This document shows, in pieces, positions 36,045 to 44,858 of a stretch of DNA of 64,000 bases. Under the pieces are notes generated by a model. It did not search any database, was not told the DNA's origin, and worked only from the letters and a program-made list of their open reading frames with translations. Within the stretch, counting starts at the first letter, position 1. Each line of letters begins with the position of its first letter. The position numbers and the translations under genes were made by a program. Source of the stretch: Bacteroidia bacterium (lineage in GTDB: Bacteria > Bacteroidota > Bacteroidia > J057); contig JAUIGE010000013.1 in NCBI GenBank assembly GCA_030430205.1, forward strand, positions 62,001 through 126,000, given 5' to 3'.

Positions 36045-38588
36045 TTATTTCTGCGAAATCCCGCTATTCTGAAGCTTTTCGTAAGCTTCCAGTCCGCAAT
36101 CGAGGAAGTTGCGGTACTCGCTTTCGTCAGGCGTATATCCTACCGGAGAGTTCAATAATACTTCGTCAGGGCTGATGATCGCATAATAAGGTTGGGAGTT
36201 ATTATTGAAAGTAAATGTCTGGAGGGTAGCCCATTTATCTCCTACTGTTCTTATGCGTTTCATTTGCCCAGTCTGTGGAATAATCACTTCGTGAGGATTT
36301 TCTAACTTTTCTCTATCATCCACATAAAGAGAAATCAGAACAAAATCATTGTTCAATCTTTTAAAGATTTCCTGCTCGACCCAGACATTCTCCTCCATTT
36401 TCCGGCAGTTTACACAAGCCCAGCCAGTAAAATCAAGCATAACGGGCTTGTTTACTTTTTTTGCATAGGCCATACCTTCTTCATAATCTTTAAAACAAGC
36501 CAAATCCAAAGGACAATTTCCTGTCTCACAGTAGCTGTAATAGGTCGGTGGTGGAAAACCACTAAGCAGTTTGAAAGTTTTGCCTGAGCCACAGTAGAGA
36601 CCGGGTATGAGGTAAACCGCAAAAGCGAGGGACGCCAAAGCAGGTATTACCCTCGTTGCTGTTAATTTAATTTTGGGAGGATCATGAGGGAATTTGATAA
36701 ATCCTAAGAGATAAGCAGACAAGCCTACGGCTGTAGCAACCCATAATCCAAAAAATAATTCCCTTTTCAACAGACCTAAATGCAATACCAAATCCGCATT
36801 TGAAAAGAATTTAATGGCTAAGCCTACTTCAATGAATCCTAAAACAACTTTGACGGTATTCATCCAGCCTCCTGATTGAGGCAGGCTATTGAGCCAACTG
36901 GGGAAAGCTGCAAAGAGCGCAAAGGGCAAGCCCAAAGCGACCCCAAATCCCAGCATACCTGCGGTGAGGTTCATGGCTCCACTGGCGCCCTGGATAGATT
37001 CGCCCAGCAGCAATCCTAAGATAGGGCCTGTACATGAAAAGGAAACCAGTGTCAGGGTGATAGCCATGAAAAAGATGCCTAATAGGCCTCCAGAGCTGGA
37101 TTTTGAACTGATTTTATTGACAAGTCCGCTGGGAAGGGTAAGGTCGAAATAGCCAAAAAAGGATATGGCGAAAAAGATAAAGATGAAGAAAAAGAAAAAA
37201 TTAAGAATTGGATCTGTAGCCATGGTATTCAGGATATTTCTATCCAGATTTTCCATGATGTGAAAAGGCACACTGATCAGGGTATAGAGTCCAACGATGG
37301 ACAAACCATAAATAGAGGCATTTTTGATTCCCGCTTTTTTGTTGGTTCCGCCTTTAGTGAAAAAACTTACCGTTAAAGGAATCATCGGAAAAACACAGGG
37401 AGTAATGAGTGCAATCATTCCCCCGAGCAAGCCTTTTACAAAATTGCCCCAAAAACCTTTTGCACTTTCCAATTTCTCCACATCCTTGCAATCCGACACC
37501 GGATTTTTTAAGTCAATCCCTTCCCTTAAATAGGCCTCCTCTCCGTCCAGGGCCACGTCTTCGCCTCCTCCTACTTTCCCCGCAATCTCAAAACCAAAGT
37601 CCACATAAGCCGGAGGCAGGCAGCGCTCCTCATCGCAAGTCATAAAGGTGAGTTCACCGGCGATGCTCTCGGGCGCACCCGGGAAGGATACTTTCTGGCT
37701 GAAAACGGCTTTTTCATTAAAAAAAGCCAGCTCCATATTGAATACTTTGTCTTGTTTTTTGACAACATTGTCACTCTCAGTGACATCGCCTACCAGGGTA
37801 TAATTTCCTTCTTTGAAGGTAAAAGAAGTGGGGATAGGCCCGCCTTCCTTGATATGCTGAGAATAGATCTTCCAGCCCTGGTCTATATTGGCGGTAAAAT
37901 TGAGCTGATAGGTCTGCTCATCTATTTTGTCAAAACCAAAAATCCACTTTACCGGCTCGAAAATGCCGCTTTCAGCAGCCTGTGGCGCATCATCCGTGGC
38001 AGCTGCCTGCTCAGTTCCCGCATCCCCCTTCTCGCCTCCCGCATCTCGCATCTCGCCTCCCGCATCTCCCTTCTCGCTTCCAGCATCCCCCTTCTCGCCT
38101 CCCTGCTCTCTGCTCTCTGTTCTCTCTTCTCTCTTCTCCGCATTCAGCGTGAAAGAAAAATCTTCCGCCGTAGGCGGGGTGCAGCGCTCATCATCACAAG
38201 CCATATACTCGATAAAGCCTGTTATTTTGGCACCGTCCTTTAGGCGCTTTACTTTTTGAATAAAAGTGGCTTTTTTGCTGAAATACAGCAGCTCCATATT
38301 GAATATGGCGCTGTTTTCCGTTTCGGGTTTGTCCACTTCCGTGGCTTTGCCTATGACTTCATAGCCATCAATATTTTCAAAATTGAAACTGGTTGGGATA
38401 GGCCCACCCTCGGCAATGAATTGCGAATACAGATGCCAGCCCGGATCTATGGTCGCTTTGAAAACGAGTTCATGTTCTTCCGCCGATATTTGCCGGACCT
38501 CCATCGTCCAGTCTACCGGATCAAGCAGTTGTGCCTGACTAAAAAGGGAAAAAATGATAAGGGGGAGAAACAATAATACCTTCTTCAT
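36045..38588 (-). CDS. DsbD-like thiol:disulphide interchange protein with duplicated N-terminal domain
   Basis: This 847-residue protein has a signal peptide at 1-19. Two homologous DsbD-alpha-like domains follow at about 20-145 and 210-330; each has GW..YSQ.I.EGGPIPTSF and ends in a cysteine pair (ACDDERCTPP, TCDEERCLPP). A CcdA-type membrane domain with eight helices spans about 385-660, with the redox pair in PCVFPMIPL and CTGPILG. The C-terminal thioredoxin domain has WACVNC (C725/C728). It should carry electrons from cytoplasmic thioredoxin across the inner membrane to periplasmic thiol proteins such as the TlpA-type proteins at 10017 and 12355. The linker at about residues 149-205 is low-complexity (GGEKGDAG, SEKGDAGGEMRDAG) and is encoded by a word-ladder repeat. 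Confidence 0.9.
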   Translation of the reverse strand: MKKVLLFLPLIIFSLFSQAQLLDPVDWTMEVRQISAEEHELVFKATIDPGWHLYSQFIAEGGPIPTSFNFENIDGYEVIGKATEVDKPETENSAIFNMELLYFSKKATFIQKVKRLKDGAKITGFIEYMACDDERCTPPTAEDFSFTLNAEKREERTESREQGGEKGDAGSEKGDAGGEMRDAGGEKGDAGTEQAAATDDAPQAAESGIFEPVKWIFGFDKIDEQTYQLNFTANIDQGWKIYSQHIKEGGPIPTSFTFKEGNYTLVGDVTESDNVVKKQDKVFNMELAFFNEKAVFSQKVSFPGAPESIAGELTFMTCDEERCLPPAYVDFGFEIAGKVGGGEDVALDGEEAYLREGIDLKNPVSDCKDVEKLESAKGFWGNFVKGLLGGMIALITPCVFPMIPLTVSFFTKGGTNKKAGIKNASIYGLSIVGLYTLISVPFHIMENLDRNILNTMATDPILNFFFFFIFIFFAISFFGYFDLTLPSGLVNKISSKSSSGGLLGIFFMAITLTLVSFSCTGPILGLLLGESIQGASGAMNLTAGMLGFGVALGLPFALFAAFPSWLNSLPQSGGWMNTVKVVLGFIEVGLAIKFFSNADLVLHLGLLKRELFFGLWVATAVGLSAYLLGFIKFPHDPPKIKLTATRVIPALASLAFAVYLIPGLYCGSGKTFKLLSGFPPPTYYSYCETGNCPLDLACFKDYEEGMAYAKKVNKPVMLDFTGWACVNCRKMEENVWVEQEIFKRLNNDFVLISLYVDDREKLENPHEVIIPQTGQMKRIRTVGDKWATLQTFTFNNNSQPYYAIISPDEVLLNSPVGYTPDESEYRNFLDCGLEAYEKLQNSGISQK
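38015..38143 (-). repeat. Word-ladder repeat inside the dsbD-like coding region
   Basis: On the minus strand the words are GAGAAGAGA/GAGAGCA, then GGGAGGCGAGAAGGGGGATGC repeated with changes about four times (all in frame). They match the GAGGCGAGA...GGAATGCG words of the intergenic array at 13731-13826 and encode the Glu/Lys/Gly/Asp linker between two structured domains. Confidence 0.8.
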
Positions 38589-38628
38589 ATATGTTAAATT
38601 GCTGCAAACGGCCCAAAAAAATGATGGA

Positions 38629-38636
38629 CAAAATTA
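38629..38636 (-). promoter_or_regulatory. Bacteroidetes -7 element TAATTTTG for the dsbD-like gene
   Basis: On the minus strand TAATTTTG matches TAnnTTTG, 40 bases before the ATG at 38588. The stretch further upstream is AT-rich; a clear TTG at the -33 position was not found. Confidence 0.5.
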
Positions 38637-38707
38637 GCGGATTAAATGGTAAAAAATAAATCTCTTTCATAGAGACTCCTCCTTACAGGAAATAACGCAT
38701 AATTTGG

Positions 38708-38719
38708 CTTTGGCCAAAG
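38708..38719. promoter_or_regulatory. 12-base palindrome in the divergent gap
   Basis: CTTTGGCCAAAG is a perfect palindrome in the 248-base gap between the divergent dsbD-like gene and the gene at 38837. It could be an operator; nothing else supports that. Confidence 0.25.
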
Positions 38720-38836
38720 TATAAATATTTTCCAGCTTGAATCCGTGACCTTTCGTTCATACTTCTCGTCTGAATTTGTACAAACGCCAATGACGGCAAC
38801 GCATAATAAACACAAACATTTACAACGTTTTAAACC

Positions 38837-39601
38837 ATGATGAAAAAATATCCTGCATATATCCTGTTGTTTTTCGGCATTTTGAGCTCCACGCTTTTTG
38901 CCCAAACATTGGTCCCTAAAGTGCCTTTGGCTGTACGGGAAGGCGATTTTGAGTTTGTCAAAAAGCTAAAAGCTACTGGCAATGCCCTCTCTATGGACAT
39001 TATAGGAAGCGAAGATGCTGTCACTGCGATGATGACCAACCGCATACAGGAGGCAACAGGCGGCAAAGTAAAGGCCTTAAAAAAAGGCATTTACGGACTT
39101 GAAGGAACTGTCCTGGAAGCCATTTCGGGTAATACCTATGATTATTATTTTCGTGTAGAGGAAATAAAAGATAAGGAGGGGCCTGCCAAATCCCGCATCA
39201 CTTTTTTTGTTTCTTTGGGGAATTATAATTTTCTTGATTCTGGTAAATATCCCAGTGAGATAGAAGCGAGCCGTATCTGGCTGCAAAGAATGCTTGCCTG
39301 GCAGCGATTGAAAGAAATTGCTGAGGAAGAAAAGCAGCAGCAGCTGGTTTTGCAGGAGGAAGAAAAAAAGCAACTGGTTTTCACAGAAACAGAAACAAAG
39401 CTAGCAGAGGAGCAACAGAAATTGAATGAAGAAATCAGAAAGCTCCAGGAGAAGCTTGATTCCTTAAACGGAAAATTGGCAGAAAACAAAAAGGCAATCC
39501 AGGCAAATGAAGAAGCAAAAACTGAGCAAAGTAAAAAGGTCCTGGAGAGTAAGACCCAATTGCAAAAGCTTCTCAATGAAAAAACAAGTATTCAACGCTA
39601 A
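38837..39601 (+). CDS. Secreted protein with C-terminal coiled coil
   Basis: This 254-residue protein has a signal peptide at 1-22 (MMKKYPAYILLFFGILSSTLFA). Residues about 28-150 form a small alpha/beta domain of unknown family. Residues about 150-254 are a long charged coiled coil (EEEKQQQLVLQEEEKK, EEQQKLNEEIRKLQEKLDSL). No catalytic motif is visible. It stands alone between a divergent dsbD-like gene and a convergent TPR gene, with its own terminator. Function unknown; a periplasmic structural or scaffold role is a guess. Confidence 0.75.
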   Translation: MMKKYPAYILLFFGILSSTLFAQTLVPKVPLAVREGDFEFVKKLKATGNALSMDIIGSEDAVTAMMTNRIQEATGGKVKALKKGIYGLEGTVLEAISGNTYDYYFRVEEIKDKEGPAKSRITFFVSLGNYNFLDSGKYPSEIEASRIWLQRMLAWQRLKEIAEEEKQQQLVLQEEEKKQLVFTETETKLAEEQQKLNEEIRKLQEKLDSLNGKLAENKKAIQANEEAKTEQSKKVLESKTQLQKLLNEKTSIQR

Positions 39602-39640
39602 GAATTCCGATTAAGCAAATACAATTATTCTAAAAACGAA

Positions 39641-39665
39641 AACGGCCCAGCTGGGCCGTTTTTTT
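39641..39665. terminator. Bidirectional terminator, perfect 10-base arms
   Basis: AACGGCCCAG (39641-39650) and CTGGGCCGTT (39651-39660) are perfect complements; the innermost pairs form the loop, and a T-run follows. It ends the gene at 38837, and its T-run reaches the stop codon of the convergent TPR gene. Confidence 0.9.
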
Positions 39666-41088
39666 AGTGTGTATACTGTGCGATCAGGCCCTGAATGAGC
39701 ACATCCTGCTCCAGGTCTGGAACGATATCAAAAAACAGATGAACCTGATCGACATCCATCAGGAGGGCATTTCTGAGCTTATTGATGCCCAGAGCCTGCT
39801 GCCTGTTGAGGAAGGCGTATCCCGCAAAGAGGTAATACCATTCTGGATTTTTGGGATGGCTTTCCAGGCCTTTTTCCAAAAAGGCGAGTGCTGCGCCGGG
39901 GCGCCCGTCTGCTGTCAGCAAGGCAGCCCATTCTTTCCAGATACAAATCGCATCAGCTTGCAGTTCCAGTGCCTGGCAGAGGTGTTCCTGAGCAGAAAAG
40001 AGGTTGCCTAATTTATACTCACAGCAAGCGATCCGAAAAGCCAGCTTTTCGTTTTCTTCTTCCAGCCGATAGGCTTTCTGGTAATAATAGACCGCTTCAA
40101 GAAACTTTTCGCAGCGCTCCAGGCAAGCTCCGATTTCGGCCCAGGCCTCCATATAGTCCGCGTCCAGTTTTACGACCCGCTGAAAATAGCGGATGGCATC
40201 TTTTAACAAACCCTCCGCCTGATAAGCTCTTCCCATATAAAAAAGGTTGTGCATATCATTGGGCTGGCAGTCATTGGCTTTGAGGAAACAAGCCATGGCT
40301 TCCCGGGCTTGTCCCATGTCGAGGAGAATGATTCCTTTTTGGTAAATAGCCCGGAAATAGGCCGATTTGTCTATCGTTTCCTGAACGATGATCGCATAAT
40401 CATAGGCCTCCAATGCTTTTTCCAGCAACTCGCTTTGCACATACAGGCGTCCCAATTCATACCAGACATGGGGAGCATAAGGCCGTTTTTCGAGAAAGTC
40501 TTCATAGACATGGATGGCTTCCTCCTCTTTGTCCAGAGACTCCAGGAGAAAAGCCAGTTCATAGACTGCTTCTTCGAAGTCTGGTGCATGGTTGAGTGCT
40601 TCGCGGTAGTACTGCTCGCTTTGGCTTTCCTTGCCGCACATCTGTGCGACATTGCCCATCTGGAGGAGCACCTCTTTGGGACTCAGGGTGATCGAAAGCA
40701 TGCTTCGAAGCAATTCGATGGCTTCATCATAGCGATCGAGTCGGGCGAGGATTTCCGTTTTAAGGAAAATGATCTCGGGATCCATGGGATCGAGATTCAA
40801 CGCCTGCTCAATACACAGCAGGGCCGCCTCATGCTGCCGGAGCTCCATTTCCAGCCATGCTTCCTTGCGGAGCAATTCGGCGGATTCAGCATGAATCAAC
40901 TGTGCGTAGCGAATAAGCTTCGCCGCTTTCAACAGATTAAGTTCAGAAAGATAGTATTGGAAAATTTCTTCTACAGAGAGCAAGTCGATGTAGGTTTGGT
41001 AACCCTGGCGGAGCCGTTCTTCAAAATCTCTGGCCATTTTACGGCCGCGATCGTCCTCCCCAGAGTTGCTACCGTAGAAGTTTTGCAT
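39664..41088 (-). CDS. Tetratricopeptide-repeat protein
   Basis: This 474-residue protein has no signal peptide and at least ten TPR-like helix pairs from about residue 55 to the end (ALLCIEQALNLDPMDPEII, EAVYELAFLLESLDKEEEAI, DAIRYFQRVVKLDADYMEAW). It is predicted cytoplasmic and to act as a protein-binding scaffold. It is common and conserved in Bacteroidetes, but its partner is unknown. Confidence 0.88.
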   Translation of the reverse strand: MQNFYGSNSGEDDRGRKMARDFEERLRQGYQTYIDLLSVEEIFQYYLSELNLLKAAKLIRYAQLIHAESAELLRKEAWLEMELRQHEAALLCIEQALNLDPMDPEIIFLKTEILARLDRYDEAIELLRSMLSITLSPKEVLLQMGNVAQMCGKESQSEQYYREALNHAPDFEEAVYELAFLLESLDKEEEAIHVYEDFLEKRPYAPHVWYELGRLYVQSELLEKALEAYDYAIIVQETIDKSAYFRAIYQKGIILLDMGQAREAMACFLKANDCQPNDMHNLFYMGRAYQAEGLLKDAIRYFQRVVKLDADYMEAWAEIGACLERCEKFLEAVYYYQKAYRLEEENEKLAFRIACCEYKLGNLFSAQEHLCQALELQADAICIWKEWAALLTADGRPGAALAFLEKGLESHPKNPEWYYLFAGYAFLNRQQALGINKLRNALLMDVDQVHLFFDIVPDLEQDVLIQGLIAQYTH

Positions 41089-41156
41089 AAACTTTTTTTG
41101 CCTAAGCGAAAATGAGGTAACAAATCCCTTTAATGACTTCTGTAAATCAAATATAA

Positions 41157-42083
41157 CTAAACCTTTTGTTTCTTAACAAGACCCCTCTTAAAAGACACGA
41201 AAAAAACACCTACCAAAACCAGTAATATATAGCCCAGTTTTTCCGCATTTATACTCCCCTTAAAACCTATGGCTGCTATACAGCTAACCAAAACCGGCTG
41301 CACATAAATATAGATTCCCACTTGTGAAGAAGGCACCCGTTTCATGGCCCAGGCGTTCAGGCTGTAGGCTAGCAGCGTCGCGAACACTATTACATAAACC
41401 GTGCCTAGCCAGACAGAAGGGGGGAGTGTGGACAGTGGCAGATCGATCAGGTAGGGCATACCCAAAGGAATATTGATCATGCCACCCAGCAAAAAAATCC
41501 ACCCTATCAGCGTAAGGGTATTGTACTTCACGCTCAATGGCCGAAGTATCACCAGATAGAGCGCATATACGATGGCATTGAGACCTACCATTGCATCTCC
41601 CAGCAAATTTTGGGGGTTAAAAGAAAGGCTTCGGCCTCCCAGGCTTAGCATCAAAGCGCCAGCGAAAGCCAGTAACAGGCCGAAAGTTTTGATCCGGGTG
41701 ATTTTCTCCTCCTTCAATATCCAGGCAACCAGAAAAACAAATACAGGCGTCAGGGTCATGATCACGCCCGCATTGACCTCCTCGGTTTTGGATAAGCCCC
41801 ACAGGAAAAACAATTGGTTGATGACCACTCCACAGAGTGCACAAGCGATCAACCTGGGCCAGTCCTGCCGGTTGATCTTTTCTTTGATTACAAAAAATGC
41901 GATAGGTCCAAACACAAGTATCGCAGCCATTGACCGGATGGCAAGTAGCCCAAAAGGGTCAATGTGGGTAAAAACGGTTCGTTTTGCGATAAAATAGTTG
42001 GCAGCATAAAAAACCGCCACGCAAAGCATGGCGGCATGTGCTGCAAGCAGCGAAGGTCTTTGATCCGAAGATCGTATTTTCAT
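41157..42083 (-). CDS. EamA/DMT-family transporter
   Basis: This 308-residue protein has ten predicted membrane helices in two EamA repeats (AAILVFGPIAFFVIKEKI ... GVVINQLFFLWGLSKTEEVNAGVIMTLTPVFVFL, then LLGDAMVGLNAIVYALYLVI...). It is probably an inner-membrane exporter of metabolites such as amino acids; the substrate is unknown. Confidence 0.9.
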   Translation of the reverse strand: MKIRSSDQRPSLLAAHAAMLCVAVFYAANYFIAKRTVFTHIDPFGLLAIRSMAAILVFGPIAFFVIKEKINRQDWPRLIACALCGVVINQLFFLWGLSKTEEVNAGVIMTLTPVFVFLVAWILKEEKITRIKTFGLLLAFAGALMLSLGGRSLSFNPQNLLGDAMVGLNAIVYALYLVILRPLSVKYNTLTLIGWIFLLGGMINIPLGMPYLIDLPLSTLPPSVWLGTVYVIVFATLLAYSLNAWAMKRVPSSQVGIYIYVQPVLVSCIAAIGFKGSINAEKLGYILLVLVGVFFVSFKRGLVKKQKV

Positions 42084-42089
42084 GTTAGG

Positions 42090-42178
42090 ATGCAGTATCC
42101 AGTTGGCAGTATGTAGTTGGCAGTATGTAGTTGGCAGTATGCAGTTGGAAAGGTCACAGCTAACTGCCCACTGGTTTA
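42090..42178. repeat. Heptamer word-ladder repeat (TTGGCAG / TATGTAG)
   Basis: Heptamers TTGGCAG, TATGTAG, TTGGCAG, TATGTAG, TTGGCAG, TATGCAG run in register, and a short inverted stretch (ACTGCCCACTGG) follows near the prohibitin stop codon. The array fills the gap between the EamA and prohibitin genes. Confidence 0.8.
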
Positions 42179-42991
42179 GTTATTCAGGATCAATGGCAAG
42201 CCATTTTTTCCGCCGCCAATGACAACGATCTTGGCGTTGGTAGAATTTGCAAGCTCTTTGGTCGCTTCGATACCCTGCCATTGCAGGAGTTTCTCTGAAA
42301 GGCTACGGGAAACGATGTTTTGGTATTGCTCGATACCTTCAGCCTCGATTTTCTTGCGATCTTTTTCCTTGCTTTCTTTTTCCAGACGGAACTCATACTC
42401 CTGAGACTCCTGCTCCTGCTTCAACTTGGTCTCGATAGCGGTTTTGATGGTAGGGGGAAGCTCAATAGTACGGATGAGTACTACATCCAGGACAAGGTAT
42501 TTTTCTTCAAGGCTCTTCTTGAGGCTTGAAAATATTTCAGTCTGAATAGACTCTCGTTTGCTGGAGTATAACTCCTCTGGCGTGTACTGCCCCACGGCCT
42601 TTCGGGTAGCTGAGCGTACCTCCGGGATGATGATCGTATTGGAAAAGTCTTTTCCAATGTCGTTGTGCATATAGCCGACTTTGTCGGCTACGAGCTTGTA
42701 GCGGACTGATAGGTCGATGTGGATGGAAAGGCCATTGCTGGCGAGTACATCCATCTTCTCAAATTGCTCCTTGATCCGCACGTCATAGATGTGCATAGTG
42801 TTCCAGGGAGCGATCACATGGAAGCCCTGGTCAAATACATGCTCTTTGTCAAGACCGCCACCAAACTTGCGGAAGAGAACGCCTCTTTCGCCTGGCTCGA
42901 TGGTGATGAAAGCTCCTGAACTGATAAAGACCAGGATCATAAAGATAAAGAATACAACTGCTGCTGTACTGATTACGCGTGATTTATTCAT
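42176..42991 (-). CDS. Prohibitin/SPFH-family membrane protein
   Basis: This 271-residue protein has an N-terminal membrane anchor at residues 9-30 (AAVVFFIFMILVFISSGAF). An SPFH/band 7 domain spans about 30-190 (EPGERGVLFRKFGGGLD, YKLVADKVGYMHNDIGKDF), followed by a helical coiled coil (LEKESKEKDRKKIEAEGIEQ). Prohibitins form large membrane rings that organise proteins or regulate FtsH-type proteases. No FtsH gene is adjacent. Confidence 0.92.
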   Translation of the reverse strand: MNKSRVISTAAVVFFIFMILVFISSGAFITIEPGERGVLFRKFGGGLDKEHVFDQGFHVIAPWNTMHIYDVRIKEQFEKMDVLASNGLSIHIDLSVRYKLVADKVGYMHNDIGKDFSNTIIIPEVRSATRKAVGQYTPEELYSSKRESIQTEIFSSLKKSLEEKYLVLDVVLIRTIELPPTIKTAIETKLKQEQESQEYEFRLEKESKEKDRKKIEAEGIEQYQNIVSRSLSEKLLQWQGIEATKELANSTNAKIVVIGGGKNGLPLILNN

Positions 42992-43070
42992 GTTTTAAAA
43001 AATTAGTATTGGTGTTTCGAGTTTTGTGATTCGGGTTATGTGTGGAGATGGGGTTGGTTTTATTACAAAA

Positions 43071-43673
43071 CTATTCGCTTTGCTCTGTGCCGCTCTCCTC
43101 GGAAAAGATTTCCGATAGCTCGATATGGAAGTCTGCAAACGTTTGTACAGGGATGCTATCAGGCACTTCGAAGAATAGATTCTTTTGATATTTGCCGTCA
43201 TCGCCGAGCAGATAAACCATAACAGATTTTTGCTTCGGAAAAACGATCCAATATTCCTTGACGCCAGCCTTTTCGTACAGTTTAAGCTTTTTATTCAAAT
43301 CTTTTCGAAAAGTCGCCGGAGAGGCTATTTCAATGATCCAGTCAGGCGCTCCTTCACAGCCCTGCTCTGTCAGTTTGCGGCTATCGCAAATCACAGAAAT
43401 ATCGGGTTGAACGACATTTTTTTTGTCATCATTTTTTAAAAAAGGCGGATCCAGAACCACGTCAAATGGGGCCATATAGACTTCACACGGTTTTCCTTTC
43501 AGAAAATTCCCGATAATAAGCACGGTTTCCCGTAAAATCCTTTGATGCTCTCTGGAAGGCGCAGCCAGGGCATAAGCCTTTCCCTCGATGATTTCCCACC
43601 TTTCATCTTCCGGCCAACTGAGGTAGTCGGCGTAGCTAAAGAGTTGATCTGATGTTACTTGTGGATGTCCCAT
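43071..43673 (-). CDS. Uma2-family (DUF820) endonuclease-fold protein
   Basis: This 200-residue protein has the Uma2 pattern: RWEIIEGKAYAL with the EG motif, YMAPFDVVLD, VVQPDISVIC with the conserved PD, and APDWIIEIASP followed by KLKLYEKAGVKEYWIV. The PD...E.K-type residues place it in the restriction-endonuclease-like fold. Function in the cell is not known for most of the family. The next gene downstream in the minus-strand run is prohibitin, which need not be related. Confidence 0.92.
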   Translation of the reverse strand: MGHPQVTSDQLFSYADYLSWPEDERWEIIEGKAYALAAPSREHQRILRETVLIIGNFLKGKPCEVYMAPFDVVLDPPFLKNDDKKNVVQPDISVICDSRKLTEQGCEGAPDWIIEIASPATFRKDLNKKLKLYEKAGVKEYWIVFPKQKSVMVYLLGDDGKYQKNLFFEVPDSIPVQTFADFHIELSEIFSEESGTEQSE

Positions 43674-43689
43674 TCCTAAATATACGCAA

Positions 43690-44226
43690 TCAAAATTGAT
43701 TCTTCCACATCATAGACTCGACAGGCTTGATGCTGCGGGTAGTATACTTGGCATTGTCTTTAAGGTTGTAGGGATTGATGACCTCCCCATCTACTTCAAA
43801 GTAGATGAGCTGCCCGATGGGCATTCCGGCATACACACGCACGGGATGCACCACTGTGATTTCCAGGGTCCAGGTATTGCAGAAGCCCACATCTCCCTTG
43901 CCTGCTGTGGCATGTATGTGGATGCCGAGGCGGCCACTGCTACTCTTGCCTTCGAGAAAGGGCACATGGGCATGTGTCTCTGTGTACTCTTCTGTCACGC
44001 CCAGGTAGAGCGTGCCGGGTTGAAGGACAAAACCTTCAGGCGGAATCTCAAATTCCTGGATTCGGTTGTGCTTGCGGGCGTCAAGCTCGCGGTCTGTATA
44101 TGCAGCAAGGTACTTGCCGAGGTGTACGTCGTAGCTGTTGCTCCCCAGTTTACTGCGGTCAAAAGGCTCAATGATGATGCTGCCTTTTTCTATTTCATCC
44201 AGTATCCTGGCGTCTGATAAGATCAT
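43690..44226 (-). CDS. dcd: dCTP deaminase
   Basis: This 178-residue protein deaminates dCTP to dUTP in dTMP synthesis. Seen: the start MILSDARILDEIEKG, LGSNSYDVHLG, the active-site region EGKSSSGRLGIHIHATAG with the catalytic Glu, and the trimer-closing C-terminus YNLKDNAKYTTRSI. It sits 16 bases upstream of the Uma2-type gene (43673) in the same direction. Confidence 0.95.
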   Translation of the reverse strand: MILSDARILDEIEKGSIIIEPFDRSKLGSNSYDVHLGKYLAAYTDRELDARKHNRIQEFEIPPEGFVLQPGTLYLGVTEEYTETHAHVPFLEGKSSSGRLGIHIHATAGKGDVGFCNTWTLEITVVHPVRVYAGMPIGQLIYFEVDGEVINPYNLKDNAKYTTRSIKPVESMMWKNQF

Positions 44227-44261
44227 ATTATGATTGAGAAAATTAGAGAATGAGAGATCCC

Positions 44262-44858
44262 TTACAGTTCATCAGCGAGATCGTCGTAAAAATGATCATC
44301 GCTATGGGGATTTTGAGGTTTTTGGGGTTTTTCGGGCTCTTTGATGCCAAAGAGGTTATCGGCTGGCGGAAGCTGGGCTTCCTGTTTGGGTACAATATGA
44401 GCTGCTGAAAGCTCCTTGCGCTCAAAGCTTTTGAGACGGTCGATCTGGGTTTTGAGAAAGAGATTGAGTTGGAGCAGGACCTCCTCCTTGCGTTGCCGCA
44501 GTTCGGCGATCTCGCCTTCCAGGCGGTTGCGCTCGTCTATGCCTTTGCGCACGATGTCGCGCGATTTGGCTTCCGCTTCGCGCACTTTCAGCTCCGCTTT
44601 CTGGCGGGCATTTTCCATCGTATTTTTGGAAGATTGCTCCGCCTGGAGCAGGGTTTTGTGCAAGATATGCTCGATATCTTTCAGGTTTTTGTAATTGCTT
44701 TCCACCTCCCGCAGGCGGCCGTTTAGCTCTTGCTGGCGGGCAAGGTGCTGTTCCCAGACTTCAGCCACGCTGTTTAAAAATGCGTGTACCTCTTCCGGAT
44801 CGTAGCCTCTAAAGCCACGACGAAACGCATGGTTCCGTATTTCGACTGGCGTAATCAT
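44262..44858 (-). CDS. DivIVA-domain protein
   Basis: This 198-residue protein starts with the DivIVA membrane-binding motif (MITPVEIRNHAFRRGFRGYD, then DPEEVHAFLNSVAEVWE) and continues as a long coiled coil to about residue 150 and an acidic, proline-rich tail. DivIVA/GpsB proteins bind curved membrane and recruit division or growth proteins. Its ATG overlaps the stop of the WD40 gene by 4 bases (ATGA), so the two are translationally coupled. Confidence 0.92.
   Translation of the reverse strand: MITPVEIRNHAFRRGFRGYDPEEVHAFLNSVAEVWEQHLARQQELNGRLREVESNYKNLKDIEHILHKTLLQAEQSSKNTMENARQKAELKVREAEAKSRDIVRKGIDERNRLEGEIAELRQRKEEVLLQLNLFLKTQIDRLKSFERKELSAAHIVPKQEAQLPPADNLFGIKEPEKPQKPQNPHSDDHFYDDLADEL

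Noticed and set aside
40249-41115. Plus-strand frame of 288 codons opposite the TPR gene
   Set aside because: Antisense shadow of regular TPR codons; no motif.
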